Shown here in pieces: positions 51,065-59,541 of a stretch of DNA of 64,000 nucleotides. Source of the stretch: Streptococcus sanguinis (GTDB lineage Bacteria > Bacillota > Bacilli > Lactobacillales > Streptococcaceae); contig NZ_JAHZPA010000006.1 of NCBI RefSeq assembly GCF_019929225.1, positions 63,084 through 127,083 of the forward strand. Direction: 5' to 3'. The notes under the pieces are model-generated. The model was given only the letters and a program-made list of their open reading frames with translations, searched no databases and was not told the origin of the DNA. Made by a program: the position numbers and the translations under genes. Position 1 is the first letter of the stretch, and each line of letters opens with the position of its first letter.

Positions 51065-52066
51065 TTATCTCTCTGATTTAAAGTCCGAAATGAGAGAAAG
51101 TCTTTTTATTTTGGTTCCGCAGAGCCAGTTAAAGACAGTATCGCTGACACGGACATTCATAGCCTCATGCCCATATTCAGGCAGGAGATGATACTCCTTT
51201 TCTCCAGCCAAACGGTTATAAATGGCAAACTGCGTGATAGGATAGCAAACATCATCCTCCAGGCCAATAATCATCTGCACTGGACAGCTAATACGATGGG
51301 CCAGATTTTTCACGTCAATATAAGCAAGTGTCTGCAACAACTGCTCTTCTGTCTCATGAAAAGGATCATGGAATTTGAAATAACGAAAGAGCTCATCATA
51401 GGCTTCACTGGTATTGCCAATCTCCAAAACCCGTCTAAAGTCCACAAGGAAGGGATAGATGGCTACAGTCTGCTTGATCCGAGAGTTTAAAGCAGCTGCC
51501 ACTAGGGCCAAGGCTCCGCCCTGTGAACCGCCAAAACTAGACAAACGATTTTCATCCACGAAGTCCAAACCAGCCACTAGCTCGACCAAGGTGTAAACAT
51601 CCAGATAGACATCCTTGAAAAAAAGCTGATCCGGTCCATCCAGAGCCCCGCGGATAATATGTCCTTTAACAGTATTGCCGCGGACTTCTCTATCACCATC
51701 CAGTGAATAGCCAGACTGACCACGGACATCCATTGACACCACACCCCAGCCCGCTGCCGTATAGGCCAGCATATCAGCCCAATCCCAGCCCTGCCCCATA
51801 TAACCATGGAAATGAAACAATACCGGAACTTTTTCTGATAACTTAGGCACAACTAGCTTAGCATAGATTTGCCCACCGTTTCCAGACTTGAAGGTTAGCT
51901 CATAGCAAGTCGCATATGCAATTTGAAAATCTTTTTCCAGCAACTGGTAGTCCTGAGGCACTTCCACCTCCGCCACTTGTTTATTCCAAAAGGTATCAAA
52001 ATCGTCGGGCATTTCATCTCTTCCGCGATAATCTAACATTTCTTTAAGTAAAGTAGGGTTTTTCAT
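51065..52066 (-). CDS. Acetylxylan esterase/cephalosporin-C deacetylase family esterase
   Basis: A 333-residue alpha/beta hydrolase of the AXE1 family (CE7). The oxyanion-hole region is FHGYMGQGWDW and the nucleophile Ser lies in GGSQGGALAL near 182-191. IIGLEDDVCYP supplies the Asp and EYGHEAMN the His. CE7 enzymes remove acetyl groups from sugars. Xylan is irrelevant to an oral streptococcus, and the gene sits next to the sialic acid operon, so O-acetylated sialic acids or host glycans are plausible substrates; this is inference. Confidence 0.92.
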   Translation of the reverse strand: MKNPTLLKEMLDYRGRDEMPDDFDTFWNKQVAEVEVPQDYQLLEKDFQIAYATCYELTFKSGNGGQIYAKLVVPKLSEKVPVLFHFHGYMGQGWDWADMLAYTAAGWGVVSMDVRGQSGYSLDGDREVRGNTVKGHIIRGALDGPDQLFFKDVYLDVYTLVELVAGLDFVDENRLSSFGGSQGGALALVAAALNSRIKQTVAIYPFLVDFRRVLEIGNTSEAYDELFRYFKFHDPFHETEEQLLQTLAYIDVKNLAHRISCPVQMIIGLEDDVCYPITQFAIYNRLAGEKEYHLLPEYGHEAMNVRVSDTVFNWLCGTKIKRLSLISDFKSER

Positions 52067-52181
52067 GTCTTATCCTCCCAACGATTCTTGAGACCTCTTT
52101 CATCATACCATATAAAGAGGAAGTTTTCAATAGGTTAATATATAGATTTTCTGTTTTTCTGAAATTTGTCGGGCCCACTAC

Positions 52182-52862
52182 CTAAGAACCTATATGAAGC
52201 AGGAGCAGTAAATAGAACAAACTAAATCCTATGTTTAGGCCGGCTCCGTTAAGGTAGGGGCGTCCGATTCTCAGCTTTTCTACCAGTAAGATAGTCAACA
52301 GACTCAGCGGTAAAGGAGTCAGCAGCCCCAGATAAGCAGGCAATATTGTCTGACCGGTAACTATTAGCAGTGAGTAAACGAACCAGCCTAGACCGGTCAG
52401 GGCGATAGCTGTTCGCCAGGTTATATCTAGAAAGAGTACCGCTTCATTGATAAGCTCGCTATCTTCGTCTGAGCAGACCTGTCCTTTGCTTCGTTTATAA
52501 ACCTTTTTGCTGATGATCCCAACGTAGTAAAAGGCCACATGTGCCACCGGCGACAGAGCAAATCCAATTCCTAACAAGGCTATTGACAGATAGGCCCACA
52601 AGCCCTTATTTGTCAAACCAAAGAGAGCATAAAGCGAGACTAACATAAGAGGGATTGAGAAGTTAGCCACCAGAGCACCTAGACGCAGCCGACCGACAGA
52701 GCCAGACAGCATCAGCATAGCCAGCTTCTTATTGCCAATCCGACTCTGCTCCGTAAAGGAAGCATAACTTTTCTTGTTTACCTCAAAGCCAACCAGCAGA
52801 ATATCCCCCAACAACCAGCAAAGACCACTCAACAGCCCAGCCCACAAAGATAAAAAAATCAC
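52182..52862 (-). CDS. Multi-span membrane protein, unrecognised
   Basis: A 226-residue protein starting at GTG after AAGGAGAG. About seven hydrophobic segments; GLLSGLCWLLGDILLVGF at the N-terminus and YLNGAGLNIGFSLFYLLLLL at the C-terminus. It may belong to the DUF6796 group, which I cannot verify. It follows no obvious promoter and lies 115 bp upstream of the esterase in the same direction. Confidence 0.75.
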   Translation of the reverse strand: MIFLSLWAGLLSGLCWLLGDILLVGFEVNKKSYASFTEQSRIGNKKLAMLMLSGSVGRLRLGALVANFSIPLMLVSLYALFGLTNKGLWAYLSIALLGIGFALSPVAHVAFYYVGIISKKVYKRSKGQVCSDEDSELINEAVLFLDITWRTAIALTGLGWFVYSLLIVTGQTILPAYLGLLTPLPLSLLTILLVEKLRIGRPYLNGAGLNIGFSLFYLLLLLHIGS

Positions 52863-52964
52863 ATTGCTCTCCTTTTTTCCATTGTCCCCTTATCTTAGCA
52901 CAAAAGCTCGCTCAATAACAAGTAGTTAGAAGGTTTACGTCTTTTTATCCCAGCAAGCTCTTTT

Positions 52965-53225
52965 CGTTAAGAGATCTAGCACTCACGTCGCTACGCTCCT
53001 CAGCATCAATGTCTCTAAGCTCAGCTTCGACCGACGGTCTTGCCTCGCTATGTGTTTCTTCAAGGTATATAGCTTTCTTTCTAACGGACAAAACTGCATC
53101 CATTGCTCTATGACTCAACTTTGTCCTACGGACACGTTTCGTTAAGACACATAGCGCTCACGTCGCTCCGCTCCTCAGCATCAATGTCTCTAAGCTCGGC
53201 TTCGACCAGAGGTCTTGCCTCGCTG
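52965..53225. repeat. Imperfect direct repeat pair (~85 bp units)
   Basis: Unit 1 (52965-53049) and unit 2 (53140-53225) share long identical runs, including TCCTCAGCATCAATGTCTC and GGTCTTGCCTCGCT, with scattered substitutions. Each contains GACC-nnn-GGTC with different loops (GAC and AGA). A 10-bp inverted pair CGCTATGTGT (53046-53055) / ACACATAGCG (53147-53156) links them. The region 52863-53305 has no convincing gene; an open frame at 53103-53288 crosses unit 2 and the adhE terminator and lacks an SD. Confidence 0.8.
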
Positions 53226-53234
53226 AGACACATA

Positions 53235-53263
53235 GAAAAATCCCCCACCAAAAGGCAGGGGAT
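53235..53263 (-). terminator. adhE terminator
   Basis: On the minus strand ATCCCCTGCC pairs with GGTGGGGGAT around TTTT, followed by TTTTTCT. All ten positions pair if G-U is allowed. Confidence 0.88.
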
Positions 53264-53305
53264 GATCGACAAACTGTCTTATTCTTAATTGAGGAAGCTG
53301 CTCGC

Positions 53306-55960
53306 TTATTTGCGGCGTCCTGGGCGTTCCTTGTAGCCATAGTAAGCGTCTTCGATGATTTCCTGCATGTGGTCAACCATTGGAAGGCGTGGGTTGGCTG
53401 GAGAACATTGGTCTTCGTAGGCAAGGAAGGCCAATTCGCGTGAATGTTCTTTCCATTCTTTTTCGTCAATACCTTGAGCCTTGAAGTTCATTTCGATACC
53501 GACACGTTCTCCCAGTTCATAAACAGCTTTCGCAAATGATTCAACACCTTCTTCTGGAGTAGAAGCTGGCAAGCCAAGCATACGAGCGATGTCTTGGTAT
53601 TTCTCATCCGCACGGTAGTAGTTGTACTTAGGCCATGTCGCTGTCTTAGCTGGACGTGTACCGTTGTAGCGGATTACATATGGCAGCAAGATCGCATTGG
53701 TACGACCGTGGATCGTATGGAACTGAGCACCAATCTTATGGGCCATAGAGTGGGAAATTCCCAGGAAGGCATTGGCAAAGGCCATACCAGCGATAGTAGA
53801 GGCATTGTGCATCTTTTCGCGAGAGTGGAAGTCAGCGTTCTTAACAGAGCTTTCCAGATTTTCAAAGACTAGTTTGATAGCTTGGAGAGCCAAACCATCC
53901 GTAAAGTCGCTGGCCATCTGAGATACATAAGCTTCTGTTGCGTGAGTCAGAACATCCATACCAGTGTCTGCTGCAACAAATCCTGGAACAGTCAGTACCA
54001 GAGCTGGGTCTACGATGGCTACAGTTGGAGTCAGAGAGTAGTCAGCGATTGGGTACTTACGGTTGTTAGCCTTGTCAGAGATAACGGCAAACGGTGTTAC
54101 TTCTGAACCTGTACCAGATGTTGTAGGAATTGCGATAAACTTAGTCTTCTTACCAAGCAACGGGAATTTGAAGGCACGTTTACGGATATCCATGAATTTT
54201 TGCACAAGGTCACGGAAATCCACTTCTGGTTGCTCATAGAAGAGCCACATTACTTTAGCTGCGTCCATTGGTGAACCACCACCAAGCGCGATGATTGTAT
54301 CAGGTTTGAAGGTACGCATAATCTCCGTACCACGTTCAACAGTTGTGATATCTGGATCTGGCTCTACGTCTGCAAAGATTTGGTAAACAACCTTATTACG
54401 ACGAAGATCGAGTTGTTCGATGATACGATCTAGGAAACCAAGCTCTACCATAGCATGGTCTGTAACGATCATGACACGTTCCACATCACGACATTTTTGC
54501 AGGTATTGGATAGAGTCACGCTCGAAGTAAGTTTTTGAAGGGAGTTTCATCCATTGCATATTATTTCTACGTCTTCCTACTTTTTTGATGTTCAAGAGAT
54601 TCACAGCACTAACGTTATCACCAACTGAGTTGCGACCATAAGATCCACAGCCCAGTGTCAATGATGGCAGGAAGGCATTATAAACATCCCCGATACCGCC
54701 GAAAGTGGAAGGTGAGTTGCAAATAACACGGATGGCACGAACAGCTTTACCAAATTCCTTAGTCAACTCTTCGTCCGCTGTATGGATAGCAGCTGAGTGA
54801 CCAAGACCATGGAATTCTACCATTTGACGGGCTTTTTCAACACCGTCTTCACGAGATTCAGACTTGAGAACAGCGATGACAGGTGACAGTTTTTCACGTG
54901 TCAACGGCTCTTTTTCACCAACTTCTTTACACTCTGCAGCCAAGATATTCGTATCTTCTGGCACGCTGAAGCCTGCTTGCTCTGCAATCCAAGTAGCTGG
55001 CTTACCAACGATATCCGGATTGAGCTTAGCACCAGCACAGTTCTTGCTGTTTGCCTTAGCACCGAAGCAGAACTCTTCCAACAGAGCTTTTTCTTTCTTA
55101 TTGACAAAGTAGGTATGATAAGATTTGAACTCTGCTACAAATTCATCATAAACTTCCTTGTCAATGATAACCGCTTGCTCAGAAGCACAGACCATACCAT
55201 TGTCAAAGGACTTAGACATAACGATATCATGCGCTGCTTGACGGATATTAGCGGATTTTTCCACATAAGCTGGTACGTTTCCGGCACCAACCCCAAGAGC
55301 TGGCTTACCACATGAATAAGCTGCCTTCACCATTGCATTACCACCTGTCGCAAGGATTGTTGCGATTCCTTCGTGGTTCATGAGTGCAGAAGTTGCTTCC
55401 ATAGATGGCGCTGTAATCCACTGTACACAGTTTTCAGGCGCACCTGCTGCAATCGCTGCATCACGCACGATTTGTGCTGCATGAGCAGAAGATTCTTGAG
55501 CTGATGGGTGGAAAGCAAAGATGATCGGATTACGAGTCTTCAAGGAAATCAAAGATTTGAAAATCGCTGTTGAAGTCGGGTTGGTTGTTGGAGTAATTCC
55601 GCAGACAACACCCACTGGCTCCGCAATCAAGGTCAAACCAGTCACATCATCTTCCTGAATAACACCGACAGTTTTCGTGTGGCGCATATTATTCACAACG
55701 TGCTCACAGGCAAATAGGTTTTTAGTCGCCTTATCTTCAAAAACTCCGCGACCCGTTTCTTCATAAGCATGCAGAGCCAACTCACCATGGGCATCCAAAG
55801 CTGCTACAGAGGCCTTGGCTACGATGTAGTCCACCTGTTCCTGATTCAGCTTTCTCATTTCCTCGAGTGCAACCAGACCTTTTTGCACCAATTCGTCGAC
55901 ATGCTTTTGCGCTGCCAAAGCCTTGTCTTCTTGTTCTACCGTTTTCTTCTTTTCAGCCAT
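53306..55960 (-). CDS. adhE: Bifunctional acetaldehyde-CoA/alcohol dehydrogenase
   Basis: The start MAEKKKTVEQ has GGAGGAATAG upstream, giving 884 residues. The N-terminal aldehyde dehydrogenase has ATGGNAMVKAAYSCG and SFDNGMVCASEQ, with the thiolate Cys. The C-terminal iron alcohol dehydrogenase has GGGSPMDAAKV, PTTSGTGSEVTPFAV and the iron-binding GISHSMAHKIGAQFHTIHGR. It reduces acetyl-CoA to ethanol and regenerates NAD+ in mixed-acid fermentation; AdhE forms filaments (spirosomes). Upstream sites suggest Rex and CcpA control. Confidence 0.98.
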   Translation of the reverse strand: MAEKKKTVEQEDKALAAQKHVDELVQKGLVALEEMRKLNQEQVDYIVAKASVAALDAHGELALHAYEETGRGVFEDKATKNLFACEHVVNNMRHTKTVGVIQEDDVTGLTLIAEPVGVVCGITPTTNPTSTAIFKSLISLKTRNPIIFAFHPSAQESSAHAAQIVRDAAIAAGAPENCVQWITAPSMEATSALMNHEGIATILATGGNAMVKAAYSCGKPALGVGAGNVPAYVEKSANIRQAAHDIVMSKSFDNGMVCASEQAVIIDKEVYDEFVAEFKSYHTYFVNKKEKALLEEFCFGAKANSKNCAGAKLNPDIVGKPATWIAEQAGFSVPEDTNILAAECKEVGEKEPLTREKLSPVIAVLKSESREDGVEKARQMVEFHGLGHSAAIHTADEELTKEFGKAVRAIRVICNSPSTFGGIGDVYNAFLPSLTLGCGSYGRNSVGDNVSAVNLLNIKKVGRRRNNMQWMKLPSKTYFERDSIQYLQKCRDVERVMIVTDHAMVELGFLDRIIEQLDLRRNKVVYQIFADVEPDPDITTVERGTEIMRTFKPDTIIALGGGSPMDAAKVMWLFYEQPEVDFRDLVQKFMDIRKRAFKFPLLGKKTKFIAIPTTSGTGSEVTPFAVISDKANNRKYPIADYSLTPTVAIVDPALVLTVPGFVAADTGMDVLTHATEAYVSQMASDFTDGLALQAIKLVFENLESSVKNADFHSREKMHNASTIAGMAFANAFLGISHSMAHKIGAQFHTIHGRTNAILLPYVIRYNGTRPAKTATWPKYNYYRADEKYQDIARMLGLPASTPEEGVESFAKAVYELGERVGIEMNFKAQGIDEKEWKEHSRELAFLAYEDQCSPANPRLPMVDHMQEIIEDAYYGYKERPGRRK

Positions 55961-56031
55961 TCTATTCCTCCAATGGTTTTGCCTTAGGTTAGACGAAGAA
56001 CTCCAACCTTTGTTAAATATTTCACAATTCA

Positions 56032-56068
56032 ATTATAACCCATTTGATGATTTTTGTAAACACTTTCA
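56032..56068 (-). promoter_or_regulatory. adhE promoter with cre-like site
   Basis: On the minus strand TTTACA (56055-56060), 17 bp, TATAAT (56032-56037). TGTAAACACTTTCA (plus, 56055-56068) overlaps the -35 and has one mismatch to cre. Confidence 0.75.
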
Positions 56069-56071
56069 CTT

Positions 56072-56115
56072 AACATTCACAAACTTTTTCCTGTTATTTT
56101 GTGAATGTTATACAA
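56072..56115. promoter_or_regulatory. Rex-like operator region of adhE
   Basis: AACATTCACAA (56072-56082) and TTGTGAATGTT (56099-56109) are perfect 11-bp inverted arms 16 bp apart. The second arm also begins TTGTGAATGTTATACAA (56099-56115), close to the Rex consensus TTGTGAAWWWWTTCACAA. Another TTGTGAA lies at 56150. Rex senses the NADH/NAD+ ratio and represses adhE in related bacteria. Confidence 0.6.
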
Positions 56116-56207
56116 TAAGCGCTGATTTGCCAGATTATTTTTGTCTATTTTGTGAAAAAATTTTTTAATTTTTTAGAGATTTCACATACTTTTTGTTTTC
56201 ACATAAT

Positions 56208-56225
56208 ATATGAAAGCGCTTTCTT
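56208..56225. promoter_or_regulatory. Upstream cre-like site
   Basis: TGAAAGCGCTTTCT (near 56210-56223) matches the CcpA consensus except for the last base. It is about 150 bp upstream of the adhE -35 and 20 bp from the toxin-cluster terminator. Confidence 0.6.
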
Positions 56226-56240
56226 GGTTTAGATATAAAA

Positions 56241-56259
56241 GGCTCGGATGAACCGAGCT
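56241..56259 (-). terminator. Terminator at the end of the LXG cluster
   Basis: GCTCGG / CCGAGC around TTCAT on the minus strand, followed by CTTTTATA. Confidence 0.7.
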
Positions 56260-56318
56260 GATCTTTACTTTATAAACATCAAAAAGATGAACCTTAATTC
56301 CCATTTTTAATAATAATC

Positions 56319-56936
56319 TCAATCGTCATCATAAACACGTTCACCATGGATTTGGATGTACTCCTCACGCTTCTTATCCAATTCTTCCCAGATGGGATCG
56401 TCAATAGCGTCAATCGTTTGAATTTCTTCCAAACTCATCTCATTTGCTTCATCAAAGGTTAGAGATAAGATATCTTGGTGCTTTTCCTTGAATTCCTCGA
56501 CTGTTAGCCATGTTTTCTTATCATCTTCACTGATTTGTCCATCAATAGCAATTGCAATTTCAAGCGCCATAATATACATAGCACGCTTATCAACTGTTAA
56601 AACATCCAAATAATTAGAAGCGATTCTTAGATATTTTCCCTTTTCTCTACCGTCGCTTTCATAACTTCCCTCATAATCCAAATCAATATTTTCATATTTT
56701 TGGGAATTTATTGCACTGCCACCTTTAACCTTGGCATCTTTCCAACGAGAGCCACTTGCTCCCCACTTATCTAACCGCAAAGATAAATAGAAGTCATTTT
56801 GCAGCATCTCATCATCACCAACGTTGGAGTAACTTATTTTCTTGCCATTCCGTTCCTTAAACCACATCTTCCAAACAAGCTCTCTAGTTGTGAAGTCTAT
56901 TTTTTTCGTAAAATCACTTTTAATATATAGTTTCAT
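56319..56936 (-). CDS. Acidic soluble protein, candidate second immunity protein
   Basis: I do not recognise this 205-residue protein. The N-terminal two-thirds contain DFYLSLRLDKWGASGSRWKD and LRIASNYLDVLTVDKRAMYIM; the C-terminus is very acidic (LSLTFDEANEMSLEEIQTID to YDDD). It has no signal or membrane segment. Acidic, cytosolic, variable proteins at the 3' end of polymorphic toxin clusters are typically immunity proteins; it lies 14 bp after an orphan toxin-like fragment. It is the last gene before the terminator. Confidence 0.72.
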   Translation of the reverse strand: MKLYIKSDFTKKIDFTTRELVWKMWFKERNGKKISYSNVGDDEMLQNDFYLSLRLDKWGASGSRWKDAKVKGGSAINSQKYENIDLDYEGSYESDGREKGKYLRIASNYLDVLTVDKRAMYIMALEIAIAIDGQISEDDKKTWLTVEEFKEKHQDILSLTFDEANEMSLEEIQTIDAIDDPIWEELDKKREEYIQIHGERVYDDD

Positions 56937-56950
56937 ATTCCCTCCTAATT

Positions 56951-57193
56951 TCAGTAATTATTTTGATAAGTTTTCCAAATTCTATTGAAGATTTCTTCTT
57001 TAACAGTTTTATTAAGGTTTTTTAAGTTATCATTAGTGTTAATCCAATCCCATATTGAGTTTTTATTGTAAATATTCTTAATGTCAATATGCTCATTCAC
57101 TCCATACCCCGATTTACCACTTCCAGATTGAACCTGGAATACTCCTTCACCATTCGAACCACTAGTTGGCTCCCAATCTACACGAAGTTTCAC
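56951..57193 (-). CDS. Orphan toxin-like C-terminal fragment
   Basis: An 80-residue frame starting at GTG after AGGA. LRVDWEPTSGSNGEGVFQVQ resembles the RVD...G...HxQ beta-hairpin seen near the ends of several polymorphic nuclease toxins, but it lacks an N-terminal LXG domain. The frame is continuous with that of the upstream candidate immunity gene: only a TGA and seven sense codons separate them. It may be a displaced toxin tip, a small protein in its own right or a remnant. AT-rich. Confidence 0.5.
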   Translation of the reverse strand: MKLRVDWEPTSGSNGEGVFQVQSGSGKSGYGVNEHIDIKNIYNKNSIWDWINTNDNLKNLNKTVKEEIFNRIWKTYQNNY

Positions 57194-57214
57194 TTTTCGA
57201 TTTCCTATTCGACT

Positions 57215-57742
57215 TCATCTATCCACCACTCGGGCTTCAAATTGAGCGGGTTTATCATCAATATTAGTGATAGTGATATTATACGGTTTACTTTTAGTAA
57301 CATCAAAGATTTTTTTATTAGTATAATTAACTACAATTCCATCTTTCTCTAGGTGAATATTTTTTTGATTATTAGATAGTTTTTTAGCAGTCGTTTCACC
57401 ATTTTCATAAATAGATTGAGAGATATACTGTTCCTTAACATAATAGTAAATTCTAGAATTTTTTTCGCTCCAAACTTCAATACCTGTTAATTTGATTTTT
57501 TTAGCATCGTTCTTTTTTAAAATCAACTCAGAACTATATTCCAGTTGGTCTGCATTAGGATGCACTCTAAGCTCTATGCTTTGACCAGGCTGCAAAGTGT
57601 ATTTACCGTAATTCAAAACTGCTTGAACATACCATATAAGAAATAAACTATATAATAACGCAATAATAATCCGTGATTTCCTATTTTTGAAATAACGGAA
57701 AAGTAACACTAGAGAAGTAATAAAAACTATTGAAGTTATCAT
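57215..57742 (-). CDS. Membrane-anchored candidate immunity protein of the LXG toxin
   Basis: A 175-residue protein with two N-terminal membrane segments (near 2-16 and 25-43) separated by RYFKNRKSR, which by the positive-inside rule is cytosolic. The remaining 130 residues, beta-rich, should face outward. Its ATG overlaps the LXG stop (ATGA, 4 bp), so it is made with the toxin. The topology resembles TipC, immunity to the extracellular toxin TelC, and suggests protection outside the cytosol. No sequence family recognised. Confidence 0.72.
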   Translation of the reverse strand: MITSIVFITSLVLLFRYFKNRKSRIIIALLYSLFLIWYVQAVLNYGKYTLQPGQSIELRVHPNADQLEYSSELILKKNDAKKIKLTGIEVWSEKNSRIYYYVKEQYISQSIYENGETTAKKLSNNQKNIHLEKDGIVVNYTNKKIFDVTKSKPYNITITNIDDKPAQFEARVVDR

Positions 57743-59190
57743 TCTTTATTCCCCTTCTTGTATGCATCAATTCCATCCTGAATCATAGCCGCGTCTCCTT
57801 CATTGTCCCCATAATGACCTTGCAATAAACTCAAGTCATATTTAATATCTGCACCCACTATGAAATATTTATCAACATCAAGATAATCTGAAAATTGTTG
57901 AGCCTTCCCTGCACCATATTTCAAAACATCATCACCAGCAGGTAAGTAACCCTGACCAAAGTAACCGTACAAATAGTTACCTAAGTAATCAGCTGCCATT
58001 CCTTCTTCCCACTGACGAGACCAAATAGATATCGGCATCTCTTTGCTATATTCCCTATTTTTTAAATCCATTGGCCTATCTGTGTATACTAACGTTGCAA
58101 AATTAACATATTTATACCCGGCCATGCTTCCAGTTGCTGCTAATAATGTAGCCTTGCTATTTATATCTTGGTCACTCACTTCCAAAATAGATTCACCCAT
58201 TTTTTTAGTCAAAGCTTTAATATCTACTTTAGTCTTTAAAGATTTATTAAAATCCTGCTCTAAATCATCCTTTTCTTGTCTGGAAACATCACTCCAGTTT
58301 ATTTCACCACCTTTAGTTAGGCTATTTCTCTTCTTCCAGTACGATTCAAATACGTCTTTATTGCTATAAAATAGATAATCTTCATACGCCTTGATAATGG
58401 AATCAATTTTATCAGTAGCAGATTTATCACTCTCTTTGATTTCTTCAACTTTTTTATTAAGATTACGCAAATTTGCTTTCTCAACAGTCTCTGAATCAAG
58501 ACTATATGTCTGAATCTCTTGAACCTTCATCTTAGTAGACCAACTCATATCTATACCATCAGTAGAGTAATTACCCTCACTGTCTACCAATACCTGACTA
58601 AGCTGCGTCGCTCCTTGGATAGCTAAACCCAAAACCTGCAGACTATCTGTGAAATACTGGGACACCTGATCCACAAACCATTCCAGTTTGTCTATTTTTT
58701 CTTGAATTTCTCGAATACCGATATTTAGTTGAGTTTCAACTTCCATTAAAGCAGATGTCTGAGATAAAAGGTCTCCCAACTTACCTGTCAGCAGAGCTCC
58801 TGCATTACGGAAAAAATCTTGATTATCTGCAATCTGCTTTTCTACTTTTGCCAGTTGCTCATTTTTTATTTTCAGCTGTTCCTTCAGTAGATCCAAGTCC
58901 AATTCGCCATATCCAGCCACCTCGGAATCAGCACTTTTATAAGAGGAAAGCTCCCCCTGAATATCATCAATAGCCTCTTGCAACTTCTTGATAGCCGGAA
59001 TGATAATATCTGTAAATAAGCCTTTCCCCGCTGTATAAGCCGCTCCCTGCAACTCACCCGAATCCAAAGAGGCAATCAAATGGTCGCAGCCACTAGATAG
59101 ACGATCGGTCACTTGATTGGCTACTTGAAGGTTGCCGGTCATCGCTTGGATAAGCTGGGCTGAATCTGCTGCACTATATTTTACTCCCAT
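57739..59190 (-). CDS. LXG-domain type VII secretion toxin, toxin_44-like C-terminus
   Basis: Of 483 residues, about 1-210 form the LXG domain: helical, with the start VKYSAADSAQLIQAM, LDSGELQGAAYTAGKGLF and long coiled coils. A linker spans 210-350. The last 120 residues match the pattern of bacterial toxin domain 44 (PF15607): PMDLKNREY (about 372-380), DYLGNYLYGYFGQGYLPAG (about 401-419), GAGKAQQF and GDNEGDAAMIQDGIDAY. LXG proteins are exported by the T7SS with two small helical partners. Target is unknown. No T7SS core (esxA, essB, essC) lies in this window. Confidence 0.85.
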   Translation of the reverse strand: MGVKYSAADSAQLIQAMTGNLQVANQVTDRLSSGCDHLIASLDSGELQGAAYTAGKGLFTDIIIPAIKKLQEAIDDIQGELSSYKSADSEVAGYGELDLDLLKEQLKIKNEQLAKVEKQIADNQDFFRNAGALLTGKLGDLLSQTSALMEVETQLNIGIREIQEKIDKLEWFVDQVSQYFTDSLQVLGLAIQGATQLSQVLVDSEGNYSTDGIDMSWSTKMKVQEIQTYSLDSETVEKANLRNLNKKVEEIKESDKSATDKIDSIIKAYEDYLFYSNKDVFESYWKKRNSLTKGGEINWSDVSRQEKDDLEQDFNKSLKTKVDIKALTKKMGESILEVSDQDINSKATLLAATGSMAGYKYVNFATLVYTDRPMDLKNREYSKEMPISIWSRQWEEGMAADYLGNYLYGYFGQGYLPAGDDVLKYGAGKAQQFSDYLDVDKYFIVGADIKYDLSLLQGHYGDNEGDAAMIQDGIDAYKKGNKE

Positions 59191-59540
59191 GGCAAACTAT
59201 TCCTTTCTTTGGTCAGTTTGTCTCGCTCTTCTTCCATAGTCTTTCTTGTTTGACGACTGAGCTTTCCCAGTTCATCCATCTGAACATCCACATAGTTCTT
59301 AACCTGTCGGTTAAGATACTGAGTTTCTGATAAATCACGACTGAGGGCAGCAGAGCTTTGAGGGTGTTCATAAAGTAGATGTTCCATTCGGGTCGTCAAA
59401 TATTGGAAATCCGTCGCAAAATTCGCCAGAGAAATCTCGTATTGACGTTTCATCGTCATAAATTCGTCTTCTTTTTGGTCAACTTTGAGAATTTTTTCGT
59501 AAAGTGCCTGACGTTCTTTTTCGCTTTTATCTGCCTTCAT
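59181..59540 (-). CDS. LXG partner protein, DUF3958-like (Lap2-type)
   Basis: The start MKADKSEKER, with GGGAGAG upstream, gives 119 residues. The protein is almost all helix: KILKVDQKEDEFMTMKRQYEI and TRKTMEEERDKLTKERNSLPWE. Its place between the Lap1-like gene and the LXG gene, with a 10-bp overlap to the latter, matches LXG-associated alpha-helical proteins that bind the LXG domain and guide export. The DUF3958 assignment is by length, helicity and position. Confidence 0.75.
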   Translation of the reverse strand: MKADKSEKERQALYEKILKVDQKEDEFMTMKRQYEISLANFATDFQYLTTRMEHLLYEHPQSSAALSRDLSETQYLNRQVKNYVDVQMDELGKLSRQTRKTMEEERDKLTKERNSLPWE

Positions 59541-59541
59541 C

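Noticed and set aside
53103..53288. 61-codon open frame over the repeat and adhE terminator
   Set aside because: No SD; it is Ser/Leu/Arg-rich because it translates the repeat, and it crosses a strong terminator.
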